From positions 1 to 40,209 of the forward strand of contig MWDG01000019.1 of assembly GCA_002070455.1 (NCBI GenBank): 40,209 nucleotides of DNA, written 5' to 3'. Below the pieces are notes generated by a model that worked only from the letters and a program-made list of their open reading frames with translations, ran no database searches and was not told the origin of the DNA. A program made the position numbers and the translations under genes. Below are positions 1 through 7,978 of this stretch, piece by piece; position 1 is the stretch's first letter; each line of letters opens with the position of its first letter. Source of the stretch: Deltaproteobacteria bacterium ADurb.Bin151. Its GTDB lineage: Bacteria; Desulfobacterota; Syntrophia; Syntrophales; Smithellaceae.

Positions 1-2
1 CT

Positions 3-266
3 TTTATCCCCTGGGTGGGCGCTCATCTCGAGAACATCCTTTGCGAACATCATGAACGGACCGTTACCCCGGATAACTGTGTCAGCTTTGAGGGGATGAC
101 TCTCCAGATTCCACCGAACAAGTATCGTTGTCATTATGTTCGGGCAAGGATCCATGTCCACCGTTATATGGACGGTTCCCTGGCCATCTTCCATGGTCCG
201 AGAAAACTGGCCGATTATGAGTCAAATGGACAATTAAAGAAAAAGAAAAATAACAAGGCAGCGTAA
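3..266 (+). CDS. ISNCY-type transposase, C-terminal fragment (runs in from the window edge)
   Basis: The reading frame is open from base 3, so the gene starts before the window; the GTG at 15 is probably internal. The 87 or so visible residues contain the C-terminal beta-rich tail that follows the DDE integrase-like catalytic core in this family: an ERTV...NCVSFEG...LQIP run, then HYVRARIHVHRY and DGSLAIFHGPRKLADY, ending in a basic KKKK tail. The catalytic acidic residues are upstream and unseen. The matching N-terminal region of such a transposase is found as a separate truncated fragment at 37902-38102 on the other strand. It acts on DNA during transposition of its own element. Whether this copy is functional cannot be decided here. 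Confidence 0.7.
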   Translation, partial: FIPWVGAHLENILCEHHERTVTPDNCVSFEGMTLQIPPNKYRCHYVRARIHVHRYMDGSLAIFHGPRKLADYESNGQLKKKKNNKAA

Positions 267-287
267 GTCCGCCGCTCGCCGAAACCG

Positions 288-328
288 AAGGAAAGGGGCT
301 CCGGGCTACGCCCTCCGCCCCTTTCCTT
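288..328 (+). terminator. Strong hairpin after the transposase gene, likely terminator
   Basis: Two perfect 12-base arms, AAGGAAAGGGGC (288-299) and GCCCCTTTCCTT (317-328), flank a 17-nt loop just downstream of the transposase stop. A stem this strong should end transcription leaving the element and may also protect epmA, which ends 84 bp further on in the opposite orientation. The T-run after the stem is short, so efficiency is uncertain. Confidence 0.6.
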
Positions 329-411
329 AAACATCGTTAAAAGCGGACATATCATGTGCTACAAAATAGGACTTTTCTATTTGCTACTAACATACCTCTT
401 TTTCCCGGACA

Positions 412-1350
412 TCAGAGGCTTTCCGGTGGAAAGGCCGTGATATCGTCAATCTGTGTTGTGTCGCCCATCAGCATGATTATCCGGTCAATTCCGAGTGCGA
501 TGCCGGCACTGGGCGGCAGGTTTTCCAGGGCTGTTAGAAATTTTTCCGGCATGGGATAGTTTTGCCAGTTTTTGGTAGCCCGGGCCCCGGCTGCTTTTTC
601 GAAACGCCTTCTTTGTTCGGCCGTATCGGTCAGCTCGGAAAAACCGTTGGCCAGTTCAAGACCTCCTATATACAGTTCAAATCTTTCCGCCACCGATGGA
701 TCACTCTTTTTGATTCTGGCCAATGCTGCCAGTTCAGGCGGGTAATCATAAAGGAAAGTCGGTCGGTTGATTCCCATGCGGGGTTCTATATATTGAACCA
801 GTGTTTCATCAAAATGATTCTGATTCAGCGTTTCGGAAAGACTCACCGGGGAGTATCGGGCAAAGGCGTTTGCCACGGTGATTCTTTCCCAGGGACTTTC
901 CAGATGGATTTTTTTGTTTTGCCAGGTGATGTCCCGGGGGTATCCCATATTTCTGAAAGCATCAAGTAGCATGGCTTCACACTGATCCATGAGATCTTGA
1001 TAATCAAAGTGTGCAACATACCATTCCAGCATGGTGAATTCGGGTAAATGTTTTTCTCCTCTTTCCCGGGCCCGGAAGCATTTGCAGATTTGAAAAATCC
1101 TGGGGTAGCCTGCGGCCAGAAGACGCTTCATGCAGAGTTCGGGGGAGGTTTGTAAAAACCAGTTGCCCGAGGGGATGGCTTCGATATGTTCTTCTGGGGC
1201 GGGTCCGGGTATCCGGAGAGGTGTTTCGATTTCCAGAAAATCATGTTCGTTAAAGAAATGCCGGACACTTTGCATGAATTTGGCGCGAAGGCGAAGGTTT
1301 TTGGCCTTACGCGCCAGATAGAATTGATCGTCCTTTTGAGATGTATTCAT
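412..1350 (-). CDS. epmA: EF-P--(R)-beta-lysine ligase (EpmA/PoxA/GenX)
   Basis: This is a class II lysyl-tRNA synthetase-like enzyme without the N-terminal anticodon-binding domain (about 312 residues, the usual EpmA size). It activates beta-lysine with ATP and joins it to the conserved lysine of elongation factor P. Visible class II signatures are the motif-2-like FRARERGEKHLPEFTMLEWY block and the C-terminal GLELANGFSEL and GIALGIDR (motif 3) segments. The family identity is supported by efp and epmB directly upstream in the same orientation. The frame opens at a TTG (1368), but that lies inside a palindromic repeat; the ATG at 1350 is preferred because the protein then begins just before the conserved part. 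No good ribosome binding site precedes it, so its translation may be weak or coupled. Function is known from E. coli; here it is inferred from sequence and context. Confidence 0.92.
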   Translation of the reverse strand: MNTSQKDDQFYLARKAKNLRLRAKFMQSVRHFFNEHDFLEIETPLRIPGPAPEEHIEAIPSGNWFLQTSPELCMKRLLAAGYPRIFQICKCFRARERGEKHLPEFTMLEWYVAHFDYQDLMDQCEAMLLDAFRNMGYPRDITWQNKKIHLESPWERITVANAFARYSPVSLSETLNQNHFDETLVQYIEPRMGINRPTFLYDYPPELAALARIKKSDPSVAERFELYIGGLELANGFSELTDTAEQRRRFEKAAGARATKNWQNYPMPEKFLTALENLPPSAGIALGIDRIIMLMGDTTQIDDITAFPPESL

Positions 1351-1356
1351 TTTTAT

Positions 1357-1479
1357 GCAGCTTTTCAAAATAATTCAGAGGCAAGGCGCGCGAAGCGAGA
1401 AGAGCGAGGCGTATTTTACATACGCTGCAGCGATGATGGCTGAAGCGCAATGCAGCATATGGATATTTTGGAAAGCTGC
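1357..1479. repeat. ~123-bp imperfect palindromic repeat between efp and epmA
   Basis: Outer arms of 16 bases at 1357-1372 and 1464-1479 are inverted copies of each other with one mismatch. A central hairpin, GCGTA at 1409-1413 and TACGC at 1421-1425, shares the same midpoint (about 1418), so the element is symmetrical as a whole. The right arm supplies the last base of the efp stop codon and the left arm reaches to 7 bases from the epmA ATG. It resembles the intergenic palindromic repeats scattered through many Desulfobacterota genomes; that is from memory. I found no second copy in this window. Confidence 0.65.
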
Positions 1480-2042
1480 TAGCCTTTGACGCGGGTCAAA
1501 TACTCTCCCGTTCTTGTGTCAATACGGATTTTTTCGCCTTCCGAAATAAAAGTCGGTACCAGAATAGTATATCCTGTCTGCACCTTGACCGGTTTGGTTG
1601 CGCCGGAAACCGTGTCACCCTTGGCCCATGGTTCTGCTTCTGTAACAATCACCTCAACGAAATTCGGAAGACTGATTCCGATGGGACGGTCTTCGAAAAG
1701 CAGAATTTCCACCTCTATGTTGTCGAGCAGGAAGTTTACCGAATCTCCGACCTGATCTTCCGTCAGATAAACCTGTTCGTAGCTTTCATTGTCCATAAAG
1801 CAGTATTTATCGCCCTCTTTGTAAAGGTACTGCATTTTCTTTTCACGCAGATCGGCTGGTTCAAAGACATCAACGGAACGGAAAGTTCGTTCAAACTGAT
1901 TGCCGTTGATCATGTTTCTGAGTTTGGTGCGATACAGGGCCTGTCCCTTGCCCGGTTTGACAAAATTGAATTCAACAATGACATAGGGTTCGTTGTCAAT
2001 CTTCAGACGCAGCCCTTTTCTTAAATCGCTGGCGGTGTACAT
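1479..2042 (-). CDS. efp: Translation elongation factor P
   Basis: EF-P (187 residues, normal length) binds ribosomes stalled between P and E sites and speeds peptide bond formation at polyproline stretches. The N-terminal KOW-like domain contains the loop FVKPGKGQA, in which Lys32 corresponds to the lysine that carries the beta-lysyl group in E. coli EF-P (Lys34). Two OB-type domains follow, ending with the typical GEKIRIDTRTGEYLTRVKG tail. The ATG at 2042 has a strong AAGGAG ribosome binding site. The gene lies between epmB and epmA, all on the minus strand, so the modifying enzymes and their substrate form one unit. A Lys at the modification site plus EpmA/EpmB strongly implies the beta-lysylated form rather than rhamnosylation (Arg) or the unmodified type. 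Confidence 0.97.
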   Translation of the reverse strand: MYTASDLRKGLRLKIDNEPYVIVEFNFVKPGKGQALYRTKLRNMINGNQFERTFRSVDVFEPADLREKKMQYLYKEGDKYCFMDNESYEQVYLTEDQVGDSVNFLLDNIEVEILLFEDRPIGISLPNFVEVIVTEAEPWAKGDTVSGATKPVKVQTGYTILVPTFISEGEKIRIDTRTGEYLTRVKG

Positions 2043-2114
2043 AAAAATTCCTTCTCCTTCATTCCTGGCAATCTATTAATTTAGTTTAAATTATTCGTGT
2101 TCTTCCTAATCTAA

Positions 2115-3206
2115 TTATTCGAAATTGTCAAAAAAATCTTGATGTTTCTGCAAATCATTTTTTAACGATCTCGACAGGGCCAGGATAGGCACTTTTCCTG
2201 ACTGTCCCGGCAGATCTGCAACGTACTGGGGCATCGCCAGGCCGGAACAATTTTTAAGGAGGTTTTCCATCATGTTGAGCCCTTCAGTCATTTCCGTGCG
2301 TAAATGGTAGCAGCCTTTTACCGGATCGCAGTGAAAAAGGTAATAAGGACGGACAGATATCTTCTGTAATCCGTATAAAAGGCGACGCATAGTGTCTTCG
2401 TTGTCGTTTACTCCTTTCAGAAGTACGGACTGATTGGAAACGGGAATGCCGGCTTCCTGAAGCATATTGCAGGCCCGCCCGGCATCCGGAGTGATTTCGG
2501 ATGGGTGGTTGAACTGTGTGTTGAACCACAGAGGCCTGTATCGTTTCAGCATTCGGCAGAGTTCTTTCGTGATGCGCATGGGCATGACGACCGGTACGCG
2601 GCTTCCGATCCGCAAGACTTCCAGATGCGGGATAGCTGCAAAAGAGGACAGGATCATCTCCAGGTGATGATCATCATACGTCAGCGGATCGCCGCCGGAT
2701 ATAATCACTTCCCGGATTTCAGGAGAATCGGCCACATATCGGACCATTTTATCCAAACGGTTCTTTAATGTGGACGGGTCTTTTTTGTCCCAGAATCGTT
2801 TACGGTTGCAGTGCCGGCAATTTGTGGCGCAGGACCGGGTGACCATCGCCAGAACGCGGTCGGGATAGCGGCGTATCAGCCTTGGTACCGGCATGGAGTC
2901 ATCCTCATTCAGCGGATCATCCGAGCAGTGAGGCGAAACAGAGACTTCCTTTTCATCAGGGATGCACTGCAGTGTCAACGGATGGTTTTCATCATCCGGT
3001 TCAATCAATGACAGAAAGTAAGGTGTGATCGCCATCGGATAGGTACAGAGCACGCGGTGCAGTTTTTCCTGCCGGGGCATCAGTATTTCAGTAATTTCGG
3101 CCAGTTTTTTCAGGGACGTGACACGATTTTGAAACTGCCAACGCCAGTTTTTCCAGTCTTTTTCAGAAGCATCAGGATAGTGAGAAAGAATGATTTTCTT
3201 ATTCAT
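2115..3206 (-). CDS. epmB: Lysine 2,3-aminomutase-type radical SAM enzyme for EF-P (EpmB)
   Basis: EpmB converts (S)-alpha-lysine to (R)-beta-lysine, the group later placed on EF-P by EpmA. The 363-residue protein has the radical SAM cluster motif Cys126-x3-Cys130-x2-Cys133 in SCATNCRHCNRKRFW, the following GGDPLTYDD segment, and a C-terminal LPGQSGKVPI whose Lys338 aligns with the PLP-binding lysine of lysine aminomutases. It lacks the extra C-terminal region of clostridial KamA, fitting the shorter EpmB. It is the first gene of the three-gene minus-strand module, 72 bp upstream of efp, and is divergent from the cation transporter (148 bp between starts), so the promoter of the module should lie in 3207-3354. 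No EpmC hydroxylase gene is visible nearby. Confidence 0.9.
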   Translation of the reverse strand: MNKKIILSHYPDASEKDWKNWRWQFQNRVTSLKKLAEITEILMPRQEKLHRVLCTYPMAITPYFLSLIEPDDENHPLTLQCIPDEKEVSVSPHCSDDPLNEDDSMPVPRLIRRYPDRVLAMVTRSCATNCRHCNRKRFWDKKDPSTLKNRLDKMVRYVADSPEIREVIISGGDPLTYDDHHLEMILSSFAAIPHLEVLRIGSRVPVVMPMRITKELCRMLKRYRPLWFNTQFNHPSEITPDAGRACNMLQEAGIPVSNQSVLLKGVNDNEDTMRRLLYGLQKISVRPYYLFHCDPVKGCYHLRTEMTEGLNMMENLLKNCSGLAMPQYVADLPGQSGKVPILALSRSLKNDLQKHQDFFDNFE

Positions 3207-3354
3207 AAAATTTAAACCATTTATGGCAAGCTGCGTATCACAATTTCATGCTCATGCAAAGGAAATCCATCTTTTTTTGGGGTAAAAAATATAGGAAATC
3301 ATACGCTGATCGTGATATGTTTAGAAACAAAATCAAAATCCGGGAGTATATCCG

Positions 3355-4335
3355 TTGTCATCTGTCCAGCAGCGTAAAGAACGTGTGGCGATGTTGTCCG
3401 TTGCATCCAATTCCACATTGGTGGTCTTTAAGGTCATTGTGGGAATACTCATCGGCTCGGTTTCCATCATTTCCGAGGCGATTCATTCAGGGATGGATTT
3501 GCTCGCGGCTATCATTGCAATGTTCTCGGTTAAAAAATCACATCTTCCGGCAGACGATGTCCACCCTTTTGGTCATGGCAAAGTTGAAAGTATATCCGGA
3601 TTGATTGAAGCCGTCCTGATTTTCATTGCCGCTTTCTGGATTATTTTTGAGGCGTTTAAAAAATTAACTTCTATGCAAGAAGTGGAGTCACCCGGTTGGG
3701 GTGTTGCGGTAATGCTTTTGTCCGCTGTGCTCAATTTTTTTGTGTCCCAGCGGCTTTTTGCGGTAGGGAGGGAAACGGATTCCATCGCACTCACCGCTGA
3801 CGCCTGGCATTTACGAACCGATGTGTTTACTTCCGCAGGGGTTATGGTCAGTCTGGGCATTATCTGGGTCAGTCACTTCTTTTTTGAAGATCCCCGTATT
3901 CACTGGCTGGATCCGGTGGCGGCAATATTCGTGGCAGTATTTATCCTGAAAGCGGCCTATGATCTAACGGCACAGGCACTGGGCGACCTAATGGATGTGA
4001 AGTTGCCGCTGGACGAAGAGGACTGGATTCGCAGCGTGATTGTCGGACACAGACCGGAAATTCATGGATATCATCAGTTGAGAACGCGCAAAGCCGGCAA
4101 TTTCCGTTTTATCGAATTTCATATCAAAGTGGATCCGCGTATGACGGTGGAAACATCCCACGGCATTACCAGGGATCTCAAGTTTCAGATCATGGAAAAA
4201 ATTTCCAACTCGACGGTTACCATTCACATCGAACCGTGCGACGGCAACTGCACGGAAGTCTGTCTTTCCGGTTGTCTGCTGCCGGAAGACCAGAGAAAGC
4301 GTTTATCCATGGTGGATACAGGACGGGATCATTAA
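3355..4335 (+). CDS. Cation diffusion facilitator family metal transporter
   Basis: This 326-residue inner-membrane antiporter exports divalent metal ions (zinc, iron or manganese; specificity not readable). Family marks are the early SEAIHSGMD segment, the HPFGHGK motif between TM2 and TM3, and DAWHLRTDVFTS in TM5, which together supply the transport-site His/Asp residues; a cytoplasmic ferredoxin-like C-terminal domain follows. The start is a TTG at 3355, preceded by GGGAG at a suitable distance; no better in-frame start is visible. Odd feature: the extreme C-terminus has a cysteine cluster, CDGNCTEVCLSGC, beyond the usual domain end, possibly an extra metal-binding patch. It stands alone, divergent from epmB and convergent with the HD-domain gene. 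Confidence 0.9.
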   Translation: MSSVQQRKERVAMLSVASNSTLVVFKVIVGILIGSVSIISEAIHSGMDLLAAIIAMFSVKKSHLPADDVHPFGHGKVESISGLIEAVLIFIAAFWIIFEAFKKLTSMQEVESPGWGVAVMLLSAVLNFFVSQRLFAVGRETDSIALTADAWHLRTDVFTSAGVMVSLGIIWVSHFFFEDPRIHWLDPVAAIFVAVFILKAAYDLTAQALGDLMDVKLPLDEEDWIRSVIVGHRPEIHGYHQLRTRKAGNFRFIEFHIKVDPRMTVETSHGITRDLKFQIMEKISNSTVTIHIEPCDGNCTEVCLSGCLLPEDQRKRLSMVDTGRDH

Positions 4336-4404
4336 TCTTCATTGCGATTCGTGATCTTATGAAATCCCGCAACGGCGGTACCGTCAATTCTGTCTATTGA
4401 AAAA

Positions 4405-5361
4405 TCATTTTCCCTTGTACAGATAACGTTCAAAAAAGCGGTTGTAAGTTGTCCATTCCGAATCCGAATTGACGGCATCCGCTTCAACAAAGCTTTGAAA
4501 GGCATTGAGCTTGGCATCCAGGTCGTCTATAAAATGGATGACCATTGCCTCCATAGTCTTCGGACGTTTGGGAGACCCGTATTCAAACTCGCCGTGGTGG
4601 CTCAGAATAATATGGCGCAACGCCAGTGCCGTCTGCGGAGGAAAACCGGGAATCGCCTCTATTTTTTTGTTGATCATTTCCACGCCCATGACCAGATGGC
4701 CGATCATACGGCCTTCGTCGCTGTATGCAATGAGGCTGTCATAGGAGAATTCATAAATTTTGCCGATATCGTGCAGCATTCCGCCGGCAATCAAGAGATC
4801 CCTGTTCAATTGCGGGTAGTGATCCGCAGTCTTGTCCAGCAGGCGAACAACGGAAAGCGTGTGTTCAAGCAGACCGCCCAGGTAAATGTGGTGGAAACCC
4901 TTGGCTGCCGGCGCCCGCCCGAAAAGATCAGCCGTTTTTTCATCATGAAAGAAAGCGGCAAGCAGCTTTTTTAAAGGTTCTGATGAAAGGGTGTCGATAA
5001 AAGCGATGAGATCGCGAAACATCGAGTGGGTATCCAATTTGCTGACCGGCAGATAATCCGACGGGTTAATGTTTTCCGGGGCGCAGAGTTTAATATTCAC
5101 AATGGATATCTGAAGCGCGTTGCGGTAACTTTGCACCCTCCCTTCAATATCAATAATGTCACCTTTTTTAAATATTTGATCCATTTCCGCCGCATGATCC
5201 CAGACCTTGCCGTCCATTTCGCCCGTCTTGTCTTTCAGGCGGACGTTCAGGTAGGCTGAGCCTTTCTGGGAGAAAGCCATGCTTTTTTCCGCGACTAAAA
5301 AGGTGGAAGCAATTTTATCGCCCTGTCTGATGTCCTGAAGATAAATTTCTTTGGTTTTCAA
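4405..5361 (-). CDS. OB-fold plus HD-domain protein, YhaM-like 3'-5' exoribonuclease
   Basis: The N-terminal ~95 residues form an OB-fold nucleic-acid-binding domain (KDKTGEMDGKVWD, GDIIDIEGRVQSYRNALQISI). The rest is an HD phosphohydrolase domain with the metal ligands in LEHTLS (His167) and MLHDIGK (His197-Asp198). This layout and the length of 318 match YhaM of Gram-positive bacteria, a Mn-dependent 3'-5' exonuclease acting on RNA and single-stranded DNA. Function in this lineage is inferred. The start is TTG at 5361 with GGCGG five bases before it. It follows selB by 28 bp on the same strand and is probably cotranscribed with it. A cyclic-nucleotide phosphodiesterase role cannot be excluded from the HD motif alone, but the OB domain argues for a nuclease. 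Confidence 0.82.
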   Translation of the reverse strand: MKTKEIYLQDIRQGDKIASTFLVAEKSMAFSQKGSAYLNVRLKDKTGEMDGKVWDHAAEMDQIFKKGDIIDIEGRVQSYRNALQISIVNIKLCAPENINPSDYLPVSKLDTHSMFRDLIAFIDTLSSEPLKKLLAAFFHDEKTADLFGRAPAAKGFHHIYLGGLLEHTLSVVRLLDKTADHYPQLNRDLLIAGGMLHDIGKIYEFSYDSLIAYSDEGRMIGHLVMGVEMINKKIEAIPGFPPQTALALRHIILSHHGEFEYGSPKRPKTMEAMVIHFIDDLDAKLNAFQSFVEADAVNSDSEWTTYNRFFERYLYKGK

Positions 5362-5389
5362 AAGGACCGCCTTTCTGATGAAATCGTGT

Positions 5390-7303
5390 TTAAAGTTTTT
5401 CTCTCAATACACGGTGATCTCCTACACGCACCGTGAGTTTGCTGGTATCGAAATATTCCATGAGCGGAATAATGTATTTCCGGGAGAGTCCGGTCAGTTC
5501 CTTGAACGTGGCCGGTGTCGCCTGACCTTCCCGGGCAAGCTTAGCCTTGTAATCTTCGCGCAGCTTGTCCAGTACAGTGTGTGCAAAGCACAGGTCTTCA
5601 TTAATCTTGACAAGCTCACCGTCTTTCAGCATCAGCTTGATGATATTCTGCGCCTTTGCTTTCCGGTCTGGAAAGCTGTTGAGGACATCCGAAAGAGAGG
5701 GAGGCGTCAGTCCGGCTTTCACATAGGTTGAGGCAATGGATTGATGCAAGGCATCCTCTTCTCCGGCCAGCAGTACCTGATGGGTTGCCAGTCTTACATT
5801 GTCCTGGTTGATGACGATTTTTTCTTTTTTCCCAAGACTGGTCGCCAGCATATTAAAGAGTTTAACGGACACCGTGCTAGGCATTGCCGCTTTGAGCTCT
5901 TCCTTGGAGACGCCTTCTTTTAATGGATTCTTTTTGTGGTAGCCGGTGAGGCTTTTAAGAATCAGTTCTTCCATCTGAGAGTACAAATGAACGGAAAGAA
6001 CCGTAGTGTCTTCGCTTGAAAGCAGGATGGCCTGGCGGCTGGAAAGTAACTTATCCAGTACATCCCTGATTTTTTTTGTATGAACACCCAGCCGAAAGGA
6101 AAGTGACCGGATAGAAATACCTGTAAAACCGGCCCGTTCCAGAAGAACCATAATTTTTTCAGGCAATGTGCCGTCGAGCAGTGTGCGATAATCAGAGAGA
6201 ATTTTATTCTGGTTTCTTTTGTGCTTGCCCGGCAGCGGATCGAGAATAAGCCCACCGCCAATCGTGGTTACCGGTGAATAGCTGCGCAGTACGAAATGAT
6301 CACCCGATACAACGACGTCTTCATTGGCCAGTATCAGCTGGGCAAAGGTGTTTTCGCCGGGAGACAGTTCATCCGCATCCATGAGGATGATCCTTGTCAT
6401 GATTTCCGCCGTACCGGTGTGCAGGCGAACCAGCGCCCGGTTTTTCAGCTTCCGCGTATTGGTTGCCAGGTATTCAAAAAAAACGTCAAGTCTTTGCGTG
6501 GGCCAGACGGTTCCTGGCCGCACGAGAACATTACCTCTTTCGAGAGTTGATTTTTCTATTCCCTGCAGGTTGATAGCAGTCCGCTGACCGGAGAAAGATT
6601 CTTCCACTGGCAAACTGTGAACCTGAATTCCGCGGATGCGGGCGGAAATGTTTTCGGGAAGAATCTGAATGTCCTCACCCACCCTGATTTTATCGGAAAT
6701 CAGGGTTCCGGTGACCACGGTGCCGAAGCCCTTCATCGTGAAGATACGGTCCACCGGCAGGCGAAAAATGCCGTCATCGGTTTTTTCTTTCAGCTGAATG
6801 ACGGTTTTGTCCAATTCGGCGAGAAGCTCCGAAATTCCGCTTTCTGTAGCTGCTGACACCGGTATGACAGGCGCTCCGCAAAGAAATGTGTCTTTCAGAT
6901 AGTCGGTGACTTCGGATTGTACAAGATCCAGCCAGTCTTTTTCCACCAGATCTGTTTTGGTCAGGGCAACCAGGCCCGCCTTGATGCCCAGGAGGGAGCA
7001 TATCTGCAGATGTTCCCTGGTTTGCGGCATAACGCCTTCATCTGCGGCGATGACCATTAATACAAGGTCAATGCCGGCTGCTCCGGTCACCATGTTTTTG
7101 ATAAATTTTTCATGTCCCGGCACATCAACAATGCCGAGAGTATTTCCGGACGGAAGCCCCAGGGAAGCGAATCCCAGTTCAATCGTGATGCCTCTTTCTT
7201 TTTCCTCCTTGAGGCGGTCTGTGTCAATGCCTGTCAGGGCTCTGATTAAAGATGTTTTCCCGTGATCTACATGACCGGCTGTGCCTAAAACAAAATGTCG
7301 CAT
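5390..7303 (-). CDS. selB: Selenocysteine-specific elongation factor SelB
   Basis: SelB is the EF-Tu-like GTPase that delivers selenocysteyl-tRNA to UGA codons marked by a SECIS hairpin. The N-terminus shows [11 protein letters not shown] (P-loop), [12 protein letters not shown] (G3) and TKTDLV (G4), followed by translation-factor beta-barrels and a C-terminal array of winged-helix domains (roughly the last 250 residues) that bind SECIS RNA. Length is 637 residues from ATG 7303, which has AAGGG upstream; the frame runs open to 7384 but the added residues are not part of the family. No selA, selD, selenocysteine tRNA or obvious selenoprotein gene is in this window, so the rest of the system must be elsewhere. 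Its presence says the organism makes selenoproteins, typically formate dehydrogenases or hydrogenases in such anaerobes. Confidence 0.95.
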   Translation of the reverse strand: MRHFVLGTAGHVDHGKTSLIRALTGIDTDRLKEEKERGITIELGFASLGLPSGNTLGIVDVPGHEKFIKNMVTGAAGIDLVLMVIAADEGVMPQTREHLQICSLLGIKAGLVALTKTDLVEKDWLDLVQSEVTDYLKDTFLCGAPVIPVSAATESGISELLAELDKTVIQLKEKTDDGIFRLPVDRIFTMKGFGTVVTGTLISDKIRVGEDIQILPENISARIRGIQVHSLPVEESFSGQRTAINLQGIEKSTLERGNVLVRPGTVWPTQRLDVFFEYLATNTRKLKNRALVRLHTGTAEIMTRIILMDADELSPGENTFAQLILANEDVVVSGDHFVLRSYSPVTTIGGGLILDPLPGKHKRNQNKILSDYRTLLDGTLPEKIMVLLERAGFTGISIRSLSFRLGVHTKKIRDVLDKLLSSRQAILLSSEDTTVLSVHLYSQMEELILKSLTGYHKKNPLKEGVSKEELKAAMPSTVSVKLFNMLATSLGKKEKIVINQDNVRLATHQVLLAGEEDALHQSIASTYVKAGLTPPSLSDVLNSFPDRKAKAQNIIKLMLKDGELVKINEDLCFAHTVLDKLREDYKAKLAREGQATPATFKELTGLSRKYIIPLMEYFDTSKLTVRVGDHRVLREKL

Positions 7304-7442
7304 GTTTTTCCCTTTATTGAAATTACAAGGTACTTTGAGATAACAAACTCCATTCATTTTCACAACATTATATTTCTGATGCAACGTTACTAATGTTCGG
7401 ATTCCCCTGCAAAATGCAAAAGATTCACCATGATTTTTAGCC

Positions 7443-7471
7443 TTGAAAATAAGCCCCGGAATTGTTAAATA
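7443..7471 (+). promoter_or_regulatory. Candidate sigma-70 promoter for ruvX-mltG
   Basis: TTGAAA at 7443-7448 and TAAATA at 7466-7471 are 17 bp apart, ending 21 bp before the ruvX start. The 189-bp region 7304-7492 separates divergent selB and ruvX, so it must hold promoters for both; I see no equally good match for the selB side. Confidence 0.45.
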
Positions 7472-7492
7472 TCAGCGGAAACGAGGTGTTTA

Positions 7493-7924
7493 TTGCGCAT
7501 TCTGGGTTTGGATTATGGCGAGAAAAGAATTGGCGTTGCCGTCTGTGATGAACTGGGCATAACCGCTCAGGGATTGCCGACGCTGATTCGCCAAACCCAA
7601 AAACATGATCTGGAAGTTTTAAACCGTTGGATTCAGCAATATTCCATACAAGAAATTGTCATTGGGTATCCTTTGCGTCTGGATGGTTCCGAAGGCATTC
7701 AGTGTGAAAAGGTGAAACGTTTTGCACTTTTGCTCGAAAAAAAATTTATGTTGCCGGTGATCAAATGGCCGGAAACGCTTTCGACCAAAGAGGCAGAGGA
7801 AATATTAATTACATCGGGTGTCCGCTGGCGAAAAAGGAAAGAAAAAGTTGATCGGCTGGCCGCTTGCCTGATCCTGCAAAGTTATCTGGATCAAATCAGT
7901 AAATCAGGAGCGGGGCGGGTGTAG
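7493..7924 (+). CDS. ruvX: RuvX/YqgF-family putative Holliday junction resolvase / pre-16S rRNA nuclease
   Basis: An RNase H-like fold protein of 143 residues, the normal length. The family is annotated as a Holliday junction resolvase, and in E. coli YqgF processes the 5' end of 16S rRNA; which applies here is unknown. The N-terminal ILGLDYGEKRIGVA carries the first catalytic Asp (Asp7), IVIGYPLRLDGSEG is the central conserved loop, and VDRLAACLIL near the end holds the last Asp. The start is TTG at 7493 with GAGGTG four bases upstream. It is followed after 54 bp by mltG, the usual partner of ruvX in many bacteria. Confidence 0.92.
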   Translation: MRILGLDYGEKRIGVAVCDELGITAQGLPTLIRQTQKHDLEVLNRWIQQYSIQEIVIGYPLRLDGSEGIQCEKVKRFALLLEKKFMLPVIKWPETLSTKEAEEILITSGVRWRKRKEKVDRLAACLILQSYLDQISKSGAGRV

Positions 7925-7978
7925 ATCCCATCCCCCATCCTGAAATTCCGTTTTTCAGAAATATCCGTGGGACAGGGA

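Larger units (their letters stand above)
1..392 (+). mobile_element. Right end of an ISNCY-type insertion sequence (5' part outside window)
   Basis: This stretch holds the end of a transposase gene, a strong hairpin just after it, and then a non-coding tail with the spaced GTGCTA / TTGCTA motifs and closing ACA (about 352-392) that I associate with the right end of ISNCY-type elements. The proposed outer boundary, about 392, lies only 20 bp from the 3' end of epmA. The left part of the element is beyond the window edge, so whether it is intact cannot be judged. A separate left-end fragment of the same kind of element lies at 37902-38226. The family call is from memory of the protein and end sequences; the exact boundary is inferred. 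Confidence 0.6.

Noticed and set aside
3248-3604. A 118-residue frame beginning before the CDF transporter
   Set aside because: It overlaps the transporter in another frame and its sequence has no family character; the CDF frame has all motifs.
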